Positions 18,430-28,555 are shown, counted from the first letter of the stretch. The stretch is 40,320 nucleotides of DNA from an uncultured Bartonella sp. (GCA_946481695.1 CAMLON010000015.1:1-40320); one strand, 5' to 3'. Notes: generated by a model from the sequence alone, not told the origin. Made by a program: numbers and translations.

Positions 18430-19350
18430 TTATTTGGCCGGATGCACTTTTTGCCAATGGCGGGCAATATCTATGCGCCGTGCAATATAAACCGACTTTT
18501 TGGCTGCCACATAATCGAGAAATTTTTCAAGTGCCTTTGCCCGCCCCGGATGGCCAACCAAGCGACAATGCAAACCGATAGAAAGCATTTTCGGTGCGCC
18601 TTTTTCACCCTCTTCATAAAGAACATCGAAACTGTCTTTCAGATAGTTGAAAAATTGTTCGCCACTGTTGAAACCTTGTGCGGTTGCAAAGCGCATGTCA
18701 TTGACATCCAATGTATAAGGGATCATCAGAAAAGGCTTTTCAATGCCTTCCACCCAATAGGGAAGTTCATCGGCATAAGTGTCTGACGAATAGATAAAGC
18801 CGCCCTCTTCCATGGTAAGCCGCAAAGTATTGATTGACGGTTTCCCCTGATAGATTCCGTATGGACGTTCACCCGTTAGTGCTTTCTGGATGCGAACCGC
18901 TTCGCGAATATGAAAACGCTCTTCCTCTTCGTCAACATCCTTATATTCAAGCCAACGAAACCCATGGGTGGCAATTTCCCAATCGGCTTCGACCATGGCT
19001 TTTGCAACAGCCGGATTGAGTTCCAAAGCCTTGGCTACGGCAAATACTGTAAGCTTCATATTTCTTTCGGTAAAAAGCCTGTAAAGCCGCCAGAAGCCGA
19101 CACGTGCGCCATATTCATACAAGGATTCAATATTGAGGTTGCGCTGCCCTTCCCAAGGGACTGCACCGACAATTTCGGATAATAAATGCTCGGAGGCCTT
19201 GTCGCCATAAAGAATATTGCTTTCTCCGCCTTCTTCATAATTGATGACAAATTGTACCGCAATTTTTGCCCCGTCCGGCCATTCGGGGTCTGGCGGGTTC
19301 GGCCCATAACCATAAAATTCACGGGCGCGATAGTCTGTTAGTGATTGCAT
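18430..19350 (-). CDS. puuE: Allantoinase, PuuE type (polysaccharide-deacetylase fold)
   Basis: Hydrolyses allantoin to allantoate without the metal centre of classical amidohydrolase allantoinases. 306 residues with the family opening REFYGYGPNPPDPEWPDGAKIAVQFVINYEEGGE, a NodB-like core (ATHGFRWLEY; YSSDTYADELPYWV) and the end segment SIGLHCRLVGHPGRAKALEKFLDY. First gene of the minus-strand unit puuE-allA-uraD-uraH; the promoter must lie in 19351-19962, shared with the divergent flavoprotein gene. Confidence 0.95.
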   Translation of the reverse strand: MQSLTDYRAREFYGYGPNPPDPEWPDGAKIAVQFVINYEEGGESNILYGDKASEHLLSEIVGAVPWEGQRNLNIESLYEYGARVGFWRLYRLFTERNMKLTVFAVAKALELNPAVAKAMVEADWEIATHGFRWLEYKDVDEEEERFHIREAVRIQKALTGERPYGIYQGKPSINTLRLTMEEGGFIYSSDTYADELPYWVEGIEKPFLMIPYTLDVNDMRFATAQGFNSGEQFFNYLKDSFDVLYEEGEKGAPKMLSIGLHCRLVGHPGRAKALEKFLDYVAAKKSVYIARRIDIARHWQKVHPAK

Positions 19351-19962
19351 GGATTTTCTTCCCCAAACAACAAAATTGAAAACACTGTCCGGAAGTCGAA
19401 TAGAATTTCCGCATCTGAACAGTTGCTGAAAATATGAAAAGCAAGAGCCATGCCACTTAACTTTCGGGGCATAATCGCGCCGATATTTCAGGAAAAACTT
19501 TTGTGCGCTTTTACCCTTTCCGGAATTGCTCTTTATGAGGAGTTTTGGCCTTTCCGGTGTTTCACCGGATTATCCGAGCCTCGCTTAATTGCGGCACAGC
19601 AGACCGCACTGATTGTTTCCGTTCTTTTATTTAACCTCGTACAAAATCAATACTATTGAACAAGCGATGAACTATCAAAAAAAGAAAAATCAAAATAAAA
19701 AACAAGCCAAATAAAAACCTATTTATACGTGCTGACCAGTGAGTTTTGCTTGAAATAACAGCAAATTATATTTGATTTTGCCTATTTTTTAATCTTGACA
19801 AGTTTCTGCCTTATATTTAGCCTTTAAAACACCGGCAAAAGCGTATTGCGGGTCGATCGGGTCGATCCGGACAGAAAGTGTCATCCTCGTTTTAAACCGG
19901 CAGACAAGGTTCTTTTAAAAGCCGGAGCTTGTTCCTTGGCCTGCCAATAATGGGGAATAGAC
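19351..19962. other. Divergent regulatory region, 612 bp
   Basis: Between puuE (minus) and the flavoprotein gene (plus). AT-rich in 19660-19810. The short plus-strand frame 19450-19659 has no family features. A TTGACA lies at about 19795 followed by AT-rich sequence, but spacing to a -10 box is not good enough to call a promoter. Confidence 0.4.
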
Positions 19963-21405
19963 ATGCCAGAAAATAGCGAAATAAATCTTGCCAAGCTTGA
20001 GCGGCAGGCAAAATACGATCTTGAATGTTTGAACTATCCTGCCCGTCAATGGGTAAAACCGAAGACATATCACGGCAATCCGGTGAAGGATGTTGTGATT
20101 ATTGGCGGCGGACAAAGCGGTTTGACATTGGCGCTACAATTGCGGCGGGAAAGCGTTACAAACATTGCCATTCTGGATAAAAATGAAGCCGGCTTTGAAG
20201 GGCCATGGCGCACTTACGCCCGCATGCATACATTGCGCACACCGAAATATGTGACGGGGCCCGATCTCGACATTGGCAGTTTGACTGTGCGTGCCTGGTG
20301 GGAAGCGCGTTTCGGGCATAAATCCTGGGAAGAGCTTTATAAAATCCCGACCAATCTTTGGGCAGAATATCTCGACTGGTTGAAAAAAGTTACCCATATA
20401 GAGGTGACAAACCGGACAATTGTCACCGATATCGAGCCGGTGCAAGATGATGTTTTTGCAGTTCATATCGAAAGAAACGGCAAACCCGATATGATCTATA
20501 CGCGCCTTGTGGTTTTAGCGACCGGTATCGAGGGAAGCGGCCAATGGGTTGTGCCGGATATGTTCAAGGATGCTCTTGACAAGAAAGTTTATGCCCATAC
20601 GGCCGAAGCAATCAATTTTGACAAGCTTGCCGGCAAGCGTGTTGCCGTTGTGGGTGGTGGCTCGTCTTCTTTCGACAATAGTGCCACAGCTTTGGAACAC
20701 GGTGCAAAATCGGTAACGCATTTTGTCAGACGTTCCATTTTGCCGACAGTCAACCCTTACCGTTTTATGGAATATAGCGGGTTTTTGCGCCATTTTGCCG
20801 ATCTTGATGACGACAAGAAATGGCAGTTCATGAAATATCTCTTTGATGTCAACCAGCCGCCAACACAGGATTCCTATTTACGGTGCACAAAATTCGACAA
20901 TTACGAATTGAAACTTGCAAGCCCCATAAAAAGCTGCCGAATGGATGGTGAAAAGCTTGTTCTTGTCACACCGCACGAAAGTGATGAATTCGATTTTCTG
21001 ATTGTCGGCACAGGCTTGATTATCGACCTTAAAACGCGGCCGGAAATTGCCCGTTTTGCTGATAAAATCGAAACCTGGGGCGACCATTTTACCCCACCGG
21101 CGGGTGAAGAACATGCGGTGATTGCAAGCTGTCCTTATCTTGGGAAAAACTTCCAGTTTCAGGAAAAGGTGAAAGGTGAAGCGCCTTATCTCAAACGCAT
21201 TTTCACTTATACTTTTGCCGGCATGCCAAGCCTTGCCGCATCGGCCGGAATTTCGGCTTTGAAATTCGGTGTGCGCAGACTTGCCTATGGGGTGAGCAGT
21301 GAATTGTTCTGCGAAGATGTTGATTATCATTATGAACTTCTGAGATCATTTGACGAGAAGGAGCTCACCGCACCCCAACCGGTCGCCATGGGAAAAGCAG
21401 GTTAA
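19963..21405 (+). CDS. FAD/NAD(P)-dependent monooxygenase-like flavoprotein
   Basis: 480 residues. Two dinucleotide-binding motifs: VVIIGGGQSGLTLALQL (about 44-60, FAD) and RVAVVGGGSSSFDNSATALEHGA (about 226-248, NAD(P)H). Between them, an ATG-type segment (LVVLATGIEG) is found, the layout of class B flavin monooxygenases and related oxidoreductases. It is divergent from puuE and upstream of the ABC importer. In this setting it could carry out the urate oxidation step, for which no other enzyme is visible; FAD-dependent urate hydroxylases (HpxO, HpyO) are known but I cannot claim this belongs to either. No classical uricase, PuuD or HpxO features are seen. Confidence 0.8.
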   Translation: MPENSEINLAKLERQAKYDLECLNYPARQWVKPKTYHGNPVKDVVIIGGGQSGLTLALQLRRESVTNIAILDKNEAGFEGPWRTYARMHTLRTPKYVTGPDLDIGSLTVRAWWEARFGHKSWEELYKIPTNLWAEYLDWLKKVTHIEVTNRTIVTDIEPVQDDVFAVHIERNGKPDMIYTRLVVLATGIEGSGQWVVPDMFKDALDKKVYAHTAEAINFDKLAGKRVAVVGGGSSSFDNSATALEHGAKSVTHFVRRSILPTVNPYRFMEYSGFLRHFADLDDDKKWQFMKYLFDVNQPPTQDSYLRCTKFDNYELKLASPIKSCRMDGEKLVLVTPHESDEFDFLIVGTGLIIDLKTRPEIARFADKIETWGDHFTPPAGEEHAVIASCPYLGKNFQFQEKVKGEAPYLKRIFTYTFAGMPSLAASAGISALKFGVRRLAYGVSSELFCEDVDYHYELLRSFDEKELTAPQPVAMGKAG

Positions 21406-21496
21406 AAGCCATTCGGGTGAACGGATAATTGGCAATTGCCAAAACCGGCTCGCTTGAAAAGCAACAGGAATTTTCATGTTCCCTTCAATCATTTAG

Positions 21497-21530
21497 AATC
21501 GCGCCCCTTGTGGCGCGATTTTTATTGTTT
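21497..21530 (+). terminator. Intrinsic terminator after the flavoprotein gene
   Basis: Perfect 9-bp stem AATCGCGCC (21497-21505) and GGCGCGATT (21512-21520), 6-nt loop, followed by TTTATTGTTTT. Ends the flavoprotein transcript 92 bp after its stop codon. Confidence 0.9.
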
Positions 21531-22113
21531 TCCTGTTTGATTTTTTAATCCCTGAATTCACTCTTCCCCCGCTTGAAAGTCGAAAGCAGTATCAAGAGAA
21601 TTTAGATCAACCCGTGCGAATTTTAAGAACGCTTAATAAAAGCGCAGAGGTTGCACCGGAGCCGGTCAATAGTGTTTTTTCAAATCATTGATTTTATTTG
21701 ATCTTTTTATTTTTTCATTTTCTCTTTTGTAAAATTGCATAAAATTTAATCAATAAATAAAAACGCCTATTTTTTAAGTTTTTTCTCTTGTTTTCAAAGG
21801 TTGTTCGTGCAAATCTTGGGGTGTCGGAAATAAAACCGGTTTTCTTTTTTGAAGAAGAAAAAAACATCTTCAAAGAAAGAGAATAAGGTTTTCCGGCAAA
21901 TACAGGATGACACTATAGGTTAAAAAATACGCTTGGTTTCGTAAGTTGAATATCTATACGCCGCCTTTCTTGTGCTGATTATCCGGCTTTTTGAAAACGG
22001 ATAATACCCGACAGCACAAATGGCATAACTCAAAATTGTTCATAATGCCCGTTCGGTTTTTCGGGTTTTTTCAAATAAACCGGAATGCTTTTTAAGCGGG
22101 AGAGGAAAAGTTC
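21531..22113. other. Intergenic, 583 bp, promoter region of the ABC operon
   Basis: Very AT-rich in 21660-21860; no gene seen. A strong ribosome-binding site (GGGAGAGG) lies about 10 bases before the ATG at 22114. Confidence 0.4.
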
Positions 22114-23427
22114 ATGCAGGCCAAATGTCGAAACAATAACGACAGTGCTTTTTATTCCCTCCCTCGCACCGGCTTTTCACGGGACCTCACTTTTTGCCCC
22201 GAAGGCCAAAAGACAATTGCAGCGTCAAAAATACTGCGCCTCAAAAAGGCGGATATAAAAAGTTTTATTCGCAAGCAATTCAAACAAGCATTTTCGAGTT
22301 TTAAACACGCTTTCCAGACTTTTAAACAAGCTTTTCCGATTGCTAGTTTTTCATCGGTCAAATTTTCTTTTAAAAGTCTTTTTCCAAGTAGTCTTCTTTC
22401 GGCCAGTTTTCTTTCATCTAGTCTTATCTCGGCAAATCTGGCACTTCTTTTGTTTTCCCAAACGCTCAATGCCAAAGAGGTTCAAAAAGCCCCTGACAAA
22501 GTGCGTTTTCAACTCGACTGGTTACCCGGTGGCGATAAAACCGCCATTTATGTTTGTGTGAACAAAGGCTTTTGCAAATCCGAAGGGCTTGATGTTGCCA
22601 TTGAACCCGGGCGTGGCGGCAATGACGCCATTACCCGCATTGCTGCCGGAGTGAGCGATGTGGGGGCAGCCGACATTACTGCGCTGATGGCCGCGCGTGC
22701 AACGGCAAATGTGAAGGTAAGCGCGGTTATGGCGATCTTCAACAAAACGCCACATGCGTTTTATGTCCTTTCCGACAGTCCCATCCACTCGATAGCCGAC
22801 ATAAAGGGAAAAGCCGTTGCCACATCGCCTTTTACCGCTTCCAATCTTTTCTTGCCGCCTTTCCTGAAAACGCAGAATTTATCCATGGATGATATTGCGC
22901 TTACACGCGTCGACTCCGGTGCTTTGGGGCCGATGTTGATAACCGGAAAGACCGATGTGATTATTGCGTGGCTCACCGACTACACGCGTTACGAAGAACA
23001 GGCCAGAATTGCGCACAAAGAAATCAGAGCCTTTCCGTGGGTGGAAAGTGGACTTGATCTTTATGGCAGTTCGCTGATTGCCTCAGACAAATTCATTTCC
23101 TTACGGCCCGATGTTCTGACCCGCTTTATCAAAGCCTATCGCCAATCAATCATATTCATGCATGAACATCCTGATGAAGCGGTCGATGCGGTGATGGAAA
23201 GTGTTCCCGAACTTGATCGGCAGAGTGTTAAAGGTTCGCTTCTCGATACATTGAAGCTCATTTACAATGACGAGACAGATCAATATGGCCTTGGCACTTT
23301 CCGTCGCGACAAGCTTCAACGCACATGGCAAAAGACTGCCGAAGCGTTAAACCTCGACCCGAATGCTGTGACCGCTGAAAGTGCCGTTAAAACCGGTTTT
23401 TCCGAAAATCTGGAGGGCTTCAAATGA
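22114..23427 (+). CDS. ABC transporter substrate-binding protein (NMT1/SsuA/ThiY type)
   Basis: Periplasmic binding subunit. The family part starts about residue 128 ([11 protein letters not shown]) and includes [29 protein letters not shown] and [12 protein letters not shown], typical of NMT1-like proteins that bind thiamine precursors, sulfonates, nitrate or other small organics. Its 437 residues are about 110 more than normal: before the signal-like hydrophobic segment (about 92-117, ending LNA) there is a cationic N-terminal region with repeated FKxAF units. No later ATG exists before the mature part, and the ribosome-binding site supports the long form. Stop overlaps the ATPase start (ATGA). 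The ligand is probably linked to ureide or purine use, by context only. Confidence 0.88.
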   Translation: MQAKCRNNNDSAFYSLPRTGFSRDLTFCPEGQKTIAASKILRLKKADIKSFIRKQFKQAFSSFKHAFQTFKQAFPIASFSSVKFSFKSLFPSSLLSASFLSSSLISANLALLLFSQTLNAKEVQKAPDKVRFQLDWLPGGDKTAIYVCVNKGFCKSEGLDVAIEPGRGGNDAITRIAAGVSDVGAADITALMAARATANVKVSAVMAIFNKTPHAFYVLSDSPIHSIADIKGKAVATSPFTASNLFLPPFLKTQNLSMDDIALTRVDSGALGPMLITGKTDVIIAWLTDYTRYEEQARIAHKEIRAFPWVESGLDLYGSSLIASDKFISLRPDVLTRFIKAYRQSIIFMHEHPDEAVDAVMESVPELDRQSVKGSLLDTLKLIYNDETDQYGLGTFRRDKLQRTWQKTAEALNLDPNAVTAESAVKTGFSENLEGFK

Positions 23428-24245
23428 CAACAAGCCAATTGCAACCCATAGAAATGAAATCAAGCAATGCGATTTCTCCCCCCTCTATCCGTTTTGAAGG
23501 GCTAAGCCAGTTTTTCACGACATCGACAGGGCGAACACAAGCCCTTCACAATATTAGTTTCGATGTTCGCTATCACGAATTTCTTGCGGTATTGGGGCCT
23601 TCCGGTTGTGGCAAATCCACGCTTTTGCGGTTGATTGCCGGTCTTTTGAAACCGACACAGGGCAAGGTGGAAGTTTTCGGTATGCCGGTTACGGAGCCGC
23701 GCGAAGATGTCGGCATTGTTTTTCAACGCCCGACATTGCTGCCATGGCTCAATATTGTGGACAATATTACTTTTCCCATCAAACACAAATTCGGCAAGGT
23801 CAATTCCGCCGATATTGATAAGGCCCATGAACTTGTGCGCATGATCGGTCTTACCGGTTTTGAAAAACGTATGCCGGACGAATTGTCAGGCGGTATGCAG
23901 CAGCGTGTCGGCATTGCCCGTGCGCTCCATCTCGACCCTGATATTTTGTTGATGGATGAACCGTTTTCCGCCCTTGATGCATTAACCCGCGATGAAATGG
24001 GTTTTGAACTTTTAAGAATTTTTTCCGACCGGCCGAAAACCGTGATGTTCATTACCCATTCTGTCAATGAAGCTGCCATTCTTGCCGACCGTGTGCTGGT
24101 TCTCGCCGGTCGGCCGGGAACTGTTTTAACCGAACTCGACGTGCCGCTCGGACGGCCACGCAACGCCGAAACTGCAAACCAAAAGGTGGTCCATGACTTC
24201 GCTCACACCCTCAGAAACCTCCTCATCAAGCCAAAGCTCGCTTAA
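23424..24245 (+). CDS. ABC transporter ATP-binding protein (SsuB/TauB type)
   Basis: 273 residues with Walker [10 protein letters not shown] (58-66), Q-loop in [11 protein letters not shown], signature LSGGMQQRV, Walker B ILLMDEP with the following SALD loop, and the switch His in FITHSVNEA. Belongs to the nitrate/taurine/sulfonate importer class, matching the binding protein. Overlaps the binding-protein gene by 4 bp and the permease by 53 bp. Confidence 0.96.
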   Translation: MTTSQLQPIEMKSSNAISPPSIRFEGLSQFFTTSTGRTQALHNISFDVRYHEFLAVLGPSGCGKSTLLRLIAGLLKPTQGKVEVFGMPVTEPREDVGIVFQRPTLLPWLNIVDNITFPIKHKFGKVNSADIDKAHELVRMIGLTGFEKRMPDELSGGMQQRVGIARALHLDPDILLMDEPFSALDALTRDEMGFELLRIFSDRPKTVMFITHSVNEAAILADRVLVLAGRPGTVLTELDVPLGRPRNAETANQKVVHDFAHTLRNLLIKPKLA

Positions 24246-25029
24246 GAGGAAGAAGATAAAGCTGTTTCACCTCTCCTCGCTAATGTCGGCTTTACCGGCA
24301 GTGTTGCTTATTGTGGCTATTCTTGTGATCTGGCAATTGGCAGCGGTGTTTTTTGCCATTCCCTCTTTCATCCTGCCGCAGCCGGTTGAAATTTTCAAAG
24401 CTTTCCATGTGATTGATGGATCGCGTTGGGCTGTTCATATATTTGCAACCTTACGGGTGGCACTTCTCGGCTTTTTCGTATCCATTCTGATTGCTTTGCC
24501 GCTTGCTGTCTGTCTTATCCGCTCGCCGCTTTTATCGAAAACAGTTTATCCGTTATTGGTCATTATCCAGTCGACACCGGTTGTCGCCATTGCGCCGATT
24601 GTCATTGTCGCCTTCGGTTCGGGTGACTTTCCGCGCATTCTTATCACCTTTCTTATTTCGTTTTTTCCGCTGGTTATTGCCACTTCGACAGGGCTTCTTT
24701 CTACACCGCCCGAACTGATCGAGCTGTCAAAATCGCTCCGCGCACCGGTTCGCCGTGAAATATTGCAAATCCGCCTGCCCTATGCCGTGCCCTATATTTT
24801 CTCGGCCTTGAAAATTTCCATTACTTTATGCGTTATCGGTGCGGTTGTTGCCGAATTCGTTTCGGCCGACAAGGGCATAGGTTTCTTCCTCCAGCTTTCC
24901 ACCTCGATTTATAAAATACCGCAAGCCTGGGCGGGGCTTTTTGTGTTGGCCGCCATTTCGCTTATCTTGTTCCAACTTGTTATTCTTACCCAGAAACTTC
25001 TCTTCCCGTGGAGTATCAAAAAGGGTTGA
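24193..25029 (+). CDS. ABC transporter permease (SsuC/TauC type)
   Basis: 278 residues, six membrane helices starting at about residue 33. The EAA-type loop is [20 protein letters not shown], the site that contacts the ATPase. The start at 24193 lies within the end of the ATPase gene but has AAAAGGTGG upstream; a later ATG at 24283 would remove the polar lead and has a weaker site. Completes the importer begun at 22114. Confidence 0.95.
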   Translation: MTSLTPSETSSSSQSSLKRKKIKLFHLSSLMSALPAVLLIVAILVIWQLAAVFFAIPSFILPQPVEIFKAFHVIDGSRWAVHIFATLRVALLGFFVSILIALPLAVCLIRSPLLSKTVYPLLVIIQSTPVVAIAPIVIVAFGSGDFPRILITFLISFFPLVIATSTGLLSTPPELIELSKSLRAPVRREILQIRLPYAVPYIFSALKISITLCVIGAVVAEFVSADKGIGFFLQLSTSIYKIPQAWAGLFVLAAISLILFQLVILTQKLLFPWSIKKG

Positions 25030-25080
25030 AAATAGAAAAGCTCCAAAACATAAAAAACGGACAAGGGGGGATTAAACATT

Positions 25081-26028
25081 TTGCAACACCGTTTGATGAA
25101 ATATCTTGACGAGGTGGCGCGTTCCGGCTCGATACGGAGTGCCGCACAAAAACTTCATGTTGCCGCTTCTGCCATCCAGCGGCAAATAAAGCTCTTTGAA
25201 GAAGAAATCGGCACACCGGTTTTTTCCCGCAGCCATAAGGGGCTGGAACTCACCGCCACCGGCGAACTGGTGCTTGGCCATATCCGCGAAACAATGCGCA
25301 ATGAAGAACGGATGTTGAGCGAGATTAAAGCTCTCAAAGGTGTTATCCGCCAGAATTTGACAATTGTATGCGAAGAAAATCTCGTTGCTACTCTTCTTTT
25401 TTCGGCAATTGTCGACTTCCAGCAAAACCATAAATCTACAAAAATCAACGTATTGACCGCGCAAAATGAAGATGTGCAAAATGTACTTCTTGATGGCAAA
25501 GCCGATCTTGCTTTGGCCTATGACATTGAAAAGCAGCCCCGTTTTGCCATTGATAGAGAGGTGAAATGCCCGCTTGGCCTTTTTCTGCGCAAAGGTCATA
25601 GTCTCGAAAAACGCTTGCAAGGAAAAACCAAAATCAATCTTGCCGAAATTATTGGCGAAGCTCTGGTGCTTCCCGAAAAAGGCACAAAATTGAAATCGCT
25701 CATCGAAACGCTTGGGCCCCCGCTTGTGACCGCCGTTCCAATTGTCGAAACATCATCCATTCCATTGATTGTTCAACTCGTTGCAACGGGAAACTATGTT
25801 TCCATTTTAAGCCGCACAGAATTGCCAGAAGGGTTCGATAATGAGTTTCTCTTCATTCCCGTCATTACCCATCCTGCCTATCGCATTTTGACATTGTTCC
25901 ACCAGACAAACCGCGTACTCAAACCGGTTGAACAACAGTTTCAACATGTATTGATGGAACAAATGAAAGAACGTCTTAGCCGACGCAATCCAAACTTTTC
26001 CGGAGGAGAAGCAAAAGAGGCAGAGTAA
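25081..26028 (+). CDS. LysR-family transcriptional regulator
   Basis: 315 residues. N-terminal winged helix in the first 60 residues (SGSIRSAAQKLHVAASAIQRQI, then FSRSHKGLELTATGE) and a substrate-binding effector domain. The start appears to be TTG at 25081, because a GGGGGG ribosome-binding stretch is about 10 bases away; the next ATG, at 25096, would remove MQHRL and is further from it. Lies 51 bp after the permease gene on the same strand, so may be cotranscribed and regulate the importer or the ureide genes. The effector is unknown. Confidence 0.93.
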   Translation: MQHRLMKYLDEVARSGSIRSAAQKLHVAASAIQRQIKLFEEEIGTPVFSRSHKGLELTATGELVLGHIRETMRNEERMLSEIKALKGVIRQNLTIVCEENLVATLLFSAIVDFQQNHKSTKINVLTAQNEDVQNVLLDGKADLALAYDIEKQPRFAIDREVKCPLGLFLRKGHSLEKRLQGKTKINLAEIIGEALVLPEKGTKLKSLIETLGPPLVTAVPIVETSSIPLIVQLVATGNYVSILSRTELPEGFDNEFLFIPVITHPAYRILTLFHQTNRVLKPVEQQFQHVLMEQMKERLSRRNPNFSGGEAKEAE

Positions 26029-26250
26029 ATATTATGAAACCTGTCTGCGATCGCCTAAAAAAGGTTCAAAGATTGTCTGCCCAATTTTTAAAAACCTTGG
26101 CCGATAAGACAGGCAAAACAACGATAAATTGGAGCAAATTTTCCAAGCTGTTTTAAAAGCTTTTTGACGAGCCGGGCTTGCGACGAAAGAGACTTTTTAA
26201 CAAGTGAGACTTTTTGAAAAAGCGCTCACAAAAGAGGAGACAACAATTCG

Positions 26251-27072
26251 ATGAATGAGAAAGACTATTATTTTCCGCTTGGCGGATTACAACCACGTTC
26301 CGAACTTTTAAGCAGCAAAGCCACCTTCAAAGACGCCTATATGGTGATGCCCGCTTCTGTCATGACGGATATTGTCACCAGCCAATTGCCGTTTTTTACA
26401 AAATCCCGCTTTTGGGTTTTGGCGCGCCCGATGACCGGTTTTTCCGAAACATTTTCCCAATATATCGGCGAGATCGAACCTTCGGGCGGGGCAACACGTC
26501 CGGAAAATGACAAGCGTGCGGAAGCGGTTTTCTTTGTGACCGATGGTGCGCTCACCATTGTTTTTCAAGGCGAAAAACATGTTCTTCACAAAGGTGGTTT
26601 TGCCTATCTTCCAGCGGGGCAAGATTATCAATTATGGAATGAAGCAAAAACCACCGCGCGCTTTCACTGGATCCGCAAGGCTTATGAAAAAGTGGAAGGG
26701 CTTGATAAACCTGATGCAATCTTTTCTTCCGACCAGCAAATAACGCCTGCCGAAATGAAAGGCCATGAGGGTGTATGGTTGACAAGCCGTTTCATGGATA
26801 TGAACGACATGCGCCATGACATGAATGTTGCCATTGTCACCTTTATGCCGGGTGCCCATATTCCTTTCATGGAAACCCACGTTATGGAACACGGGCTTTA
26901 TGTCTTGCAAGGCAAAGGTGTTTATCGGCTGAATGATGATTGGGTGGAAGTCGAAAAAGGCGATTTTATGTGGTTGCGCGCATTTTGCCCGCAAGCCTGC
27001 TATGCCGGCGGCCCCGAACCATTCCGTTATCTCCTCTATAAAGATATAAACCGGCATGCAAAACTTTGGTAA
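26251..27072 (+). CDS. allE: (S)-ureidoglycine aminohydrolase
   Basis: Manganese-dependent bicupin that releases ammonia from ureidoglycine to give S-ureidoglycolate. 273 residues, close to the family's usual length. Cupin 1 (about 85-135) contains FFVTDGALTIVFQGEKHVLHKGGFAYLPAGQDYQLWN. Cupin 2 (about 190-265) contains MPGAHIPFMETHVMEHGLYVLQGKGVYRLNDDWVEVEKGDFMW with the metal-binding His/Glu cluster. AGGAGA lies a few bases before the ATG. It supplies the substrate of AllA, although it is on the opposite strand and 7 kb away. Confidence 0.95.
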   Translation: MNEKDYYFPLGGLQPRSELLSSKATFKDAYMVMPASVMTDIVTSQLPFFTKSRFWVLARPMTGFSETFSQYIGEIEPSGGATRPENDKRAEAVFFVTDGALTIVFQGEKHVLHKGGFAYLPAGQDYQLWNEAKTTARFHWIRKAYEKVEGLDKPDAIFSSDQQITPAEMKGHEGVWLTSRFMDMNDMRHDMNVAIVTFMPGAHIPFMETHVMEHGLYVLQGKGVYRLNDDWVEVEKGDFMWLRAFCPQACYAGGPEPFRYLLYKDINRHAKLW

Positions 27073-27507
27073 AGCGAAACTCTGGTGCAACTTTCGCTAA
27101 TGCAAAACTTTGGCGGGCAAAACTTTAGTAAAGCGAAAATTTTCGAAGCCAAAACTCTACTCATGTTTTGAAATTGCGAGTTTTGAATAGAAAATAACCG
27201 TTAAAGCCATCCATGCTTTAAAAATGCGCATCGTCGTAAGGACCTTGCCGCATTTGTTCGTCAAGCTTTCGGCCTATTCTGCCGCCCGTCTTGCGGCAGG
27301 ACTAAGCCCGCTCCATTCATGTTTTCTTCGCGTTTTCCTTAATGTTAAACGCACCTCTCCCGACACAGGGAAAACTTTGTTCGGGGGCGAGCAGAAAATA
27401 GACATGAAAATTCCCCCACAATCAAACTTTTGTCAGTTGCTGTTTTAAACGTCGATAGTGGCGTATAAGACTAATGATTGAAAACACATTCAGATAAGGC
27501 AATTTTT
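27073..27507. other. Intergenic with duplicated end of allE
   Basis: A 22-bp string spanning the allE stop codon (27058-27079, GCAAAACTTTGGTAAAGCG...) recurs at 27117-27138 with one change, and a 12-bp part of it at 27102-27113. This looks like a local duplication. No gene in the rest; the frame 27224-27448 has no support. Confidence 0.5.
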
Positions 27508-28542
27508 ATGGCTGAAACACTCATCCAATGTTTTGACGGGCACAATGACATTCTCTCCAAAATCCGCGACGAGAAAAACCTTGACCCTTCGGCTTTCATC
27601 AATGGTTTTGAAAGTGCAGAACTTGACCTGCCAAAGGCTGAAAAAGGCGGCCTTATTGGCGGGCTTTGTGCGGTTTATCCGCCATCGATTGATCTTCAGC
27701 CCGATAAAAACGGTGTCTATCCCGAATTATTGTTAAAAGACGCTACAAAGCCCACCATGGAAATGGCAAAGCTTCTCCATGATATTGAAAAGCTGAAACC
27801 CGAACGTTTCAAAATTTGCAAAACCGCGCGTGATATTAAAGAAGCAATCAAGGCGCACCAATTTGCTGCGGTTTTTCATATTGAAGGTGCGGAAGCCATT
27901 GGCGAAAATCTGGAAGAGCTTGCCCGCCTTTATCAGGATGGATTGCGCAGCCTCGGCCCCGTCTGGAGCAGACCCAATATATTCGGTTTCGGAGTGCCGT
28001 TCAAATATGGCTCGACCGGCGACATCGGACCGGGCTTGACAGATACCGGCAAAAAACTTGTTCGCGAGTGTAACAAGCTCGGCATTATGGTTGATCTTTC
28101 GCATATGAATGAAAAAGGCTTCTGGGACATTGCAAAATTGAGCGACGCGCCGCTTGTTGCTTCCCATTCCAACGCCTATCACTTGAGCCATCAAAGCCGT
28201 AACCTCACAGACGAGCAATTGCGCGCTATCGGAAAAAGCAAGGGGTTGGTCGGCATTAATTTCGGTGTCAAATTCCTGCGCGAAGATGGCGAACGCAACC
28301 GCGACACACCGCTTAAAACCATTATCAACCACATGCGCTATATCGTTGATATCGTCGGTGTGGAACATGTCGGCCTCGGTTCGGATTTTGATGGCACAAC
28401 AATTCCGAATGAATTGCATGATTGTTCACAATTGCCGAAACTCGTCGCCGAAATGGAAAAATCCGGTTTCAACCATGACGAGATCGAGAAAATCACCTCG
28501 AAAAACTGGATCTCGGTTCTGGAACGGACTTGGGGCGAATAA
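27508..28542 (+). CDS. Membrane dipeptidase family protein (peptidase M19)
   Basis: 344 residues from the ATG at 27508 (AAGG a few bases before it; an upstream in-frame TTG is less likely). A di-zinc TIM-barrel enzyme: FDGHNDIL has the first His-x-Asp ligands, FHIEGAEAI gives the bridging Glu, VDLSHMN and ASHSNAY give two His ligands, and GLGSDFDG the catalytic Asp. M19 enzymes cleave dipeptides, often with D-residues, and also some beta-lactams or other amides. It is located in the urate/ureide region and may act on an amide-type intermediate, but this is inference. A family member of this type is not known as an allantoate amidohydrolase. Confidence 0.93.
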   Translation: MAETLIQCFDGHNDILSKIRDEKNLDPSAFINGFESAELDLPKAEKGGLIGGLCAVYPPSIDLQPDKNGVYPELLLKDATKPTMEMAKLLHDIEKLKPERFKICKTARDIKEAIKAHQFAAVFHIEGAEAIGENLEELARLYQDGLRSLGPVWSRPNIFGFGVPFKYGSTGDIGPGLTDTGKKLVRECNKLGIMVDLSHMNEKGFWDIAKLSDAPLVASHSNAYHLSHQSRNLTDEQLRAIGKSKGLVGINFGVKFLREDGERNRDTPLKTIINHMRYIVDIVGVEHVGLGSDFDGTTIPNELHDCSQLPKLVAEMEKSGFNHDEIEKITSKNWISVLERTWGE

Positions 28543-28555
28543 AGCGTTTTGAAAA

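Noticed and set aside
18590..18610. Possible copy of the tRNA-Arg 3' end (TTTTCGGTGCGCC)
   Set aside because: Only about 12 bases match and it lies inside the puuE coding sequence; chance similarity, not an attachment site.
27508..28542. M19 protein as the missing allantoate amidohydrolase
   Set aside because: Known allantoate amidohydrolases are M20-type; the M19 metal ligands are clear but give no evidence for allantoate, so kept only as an open possibility.
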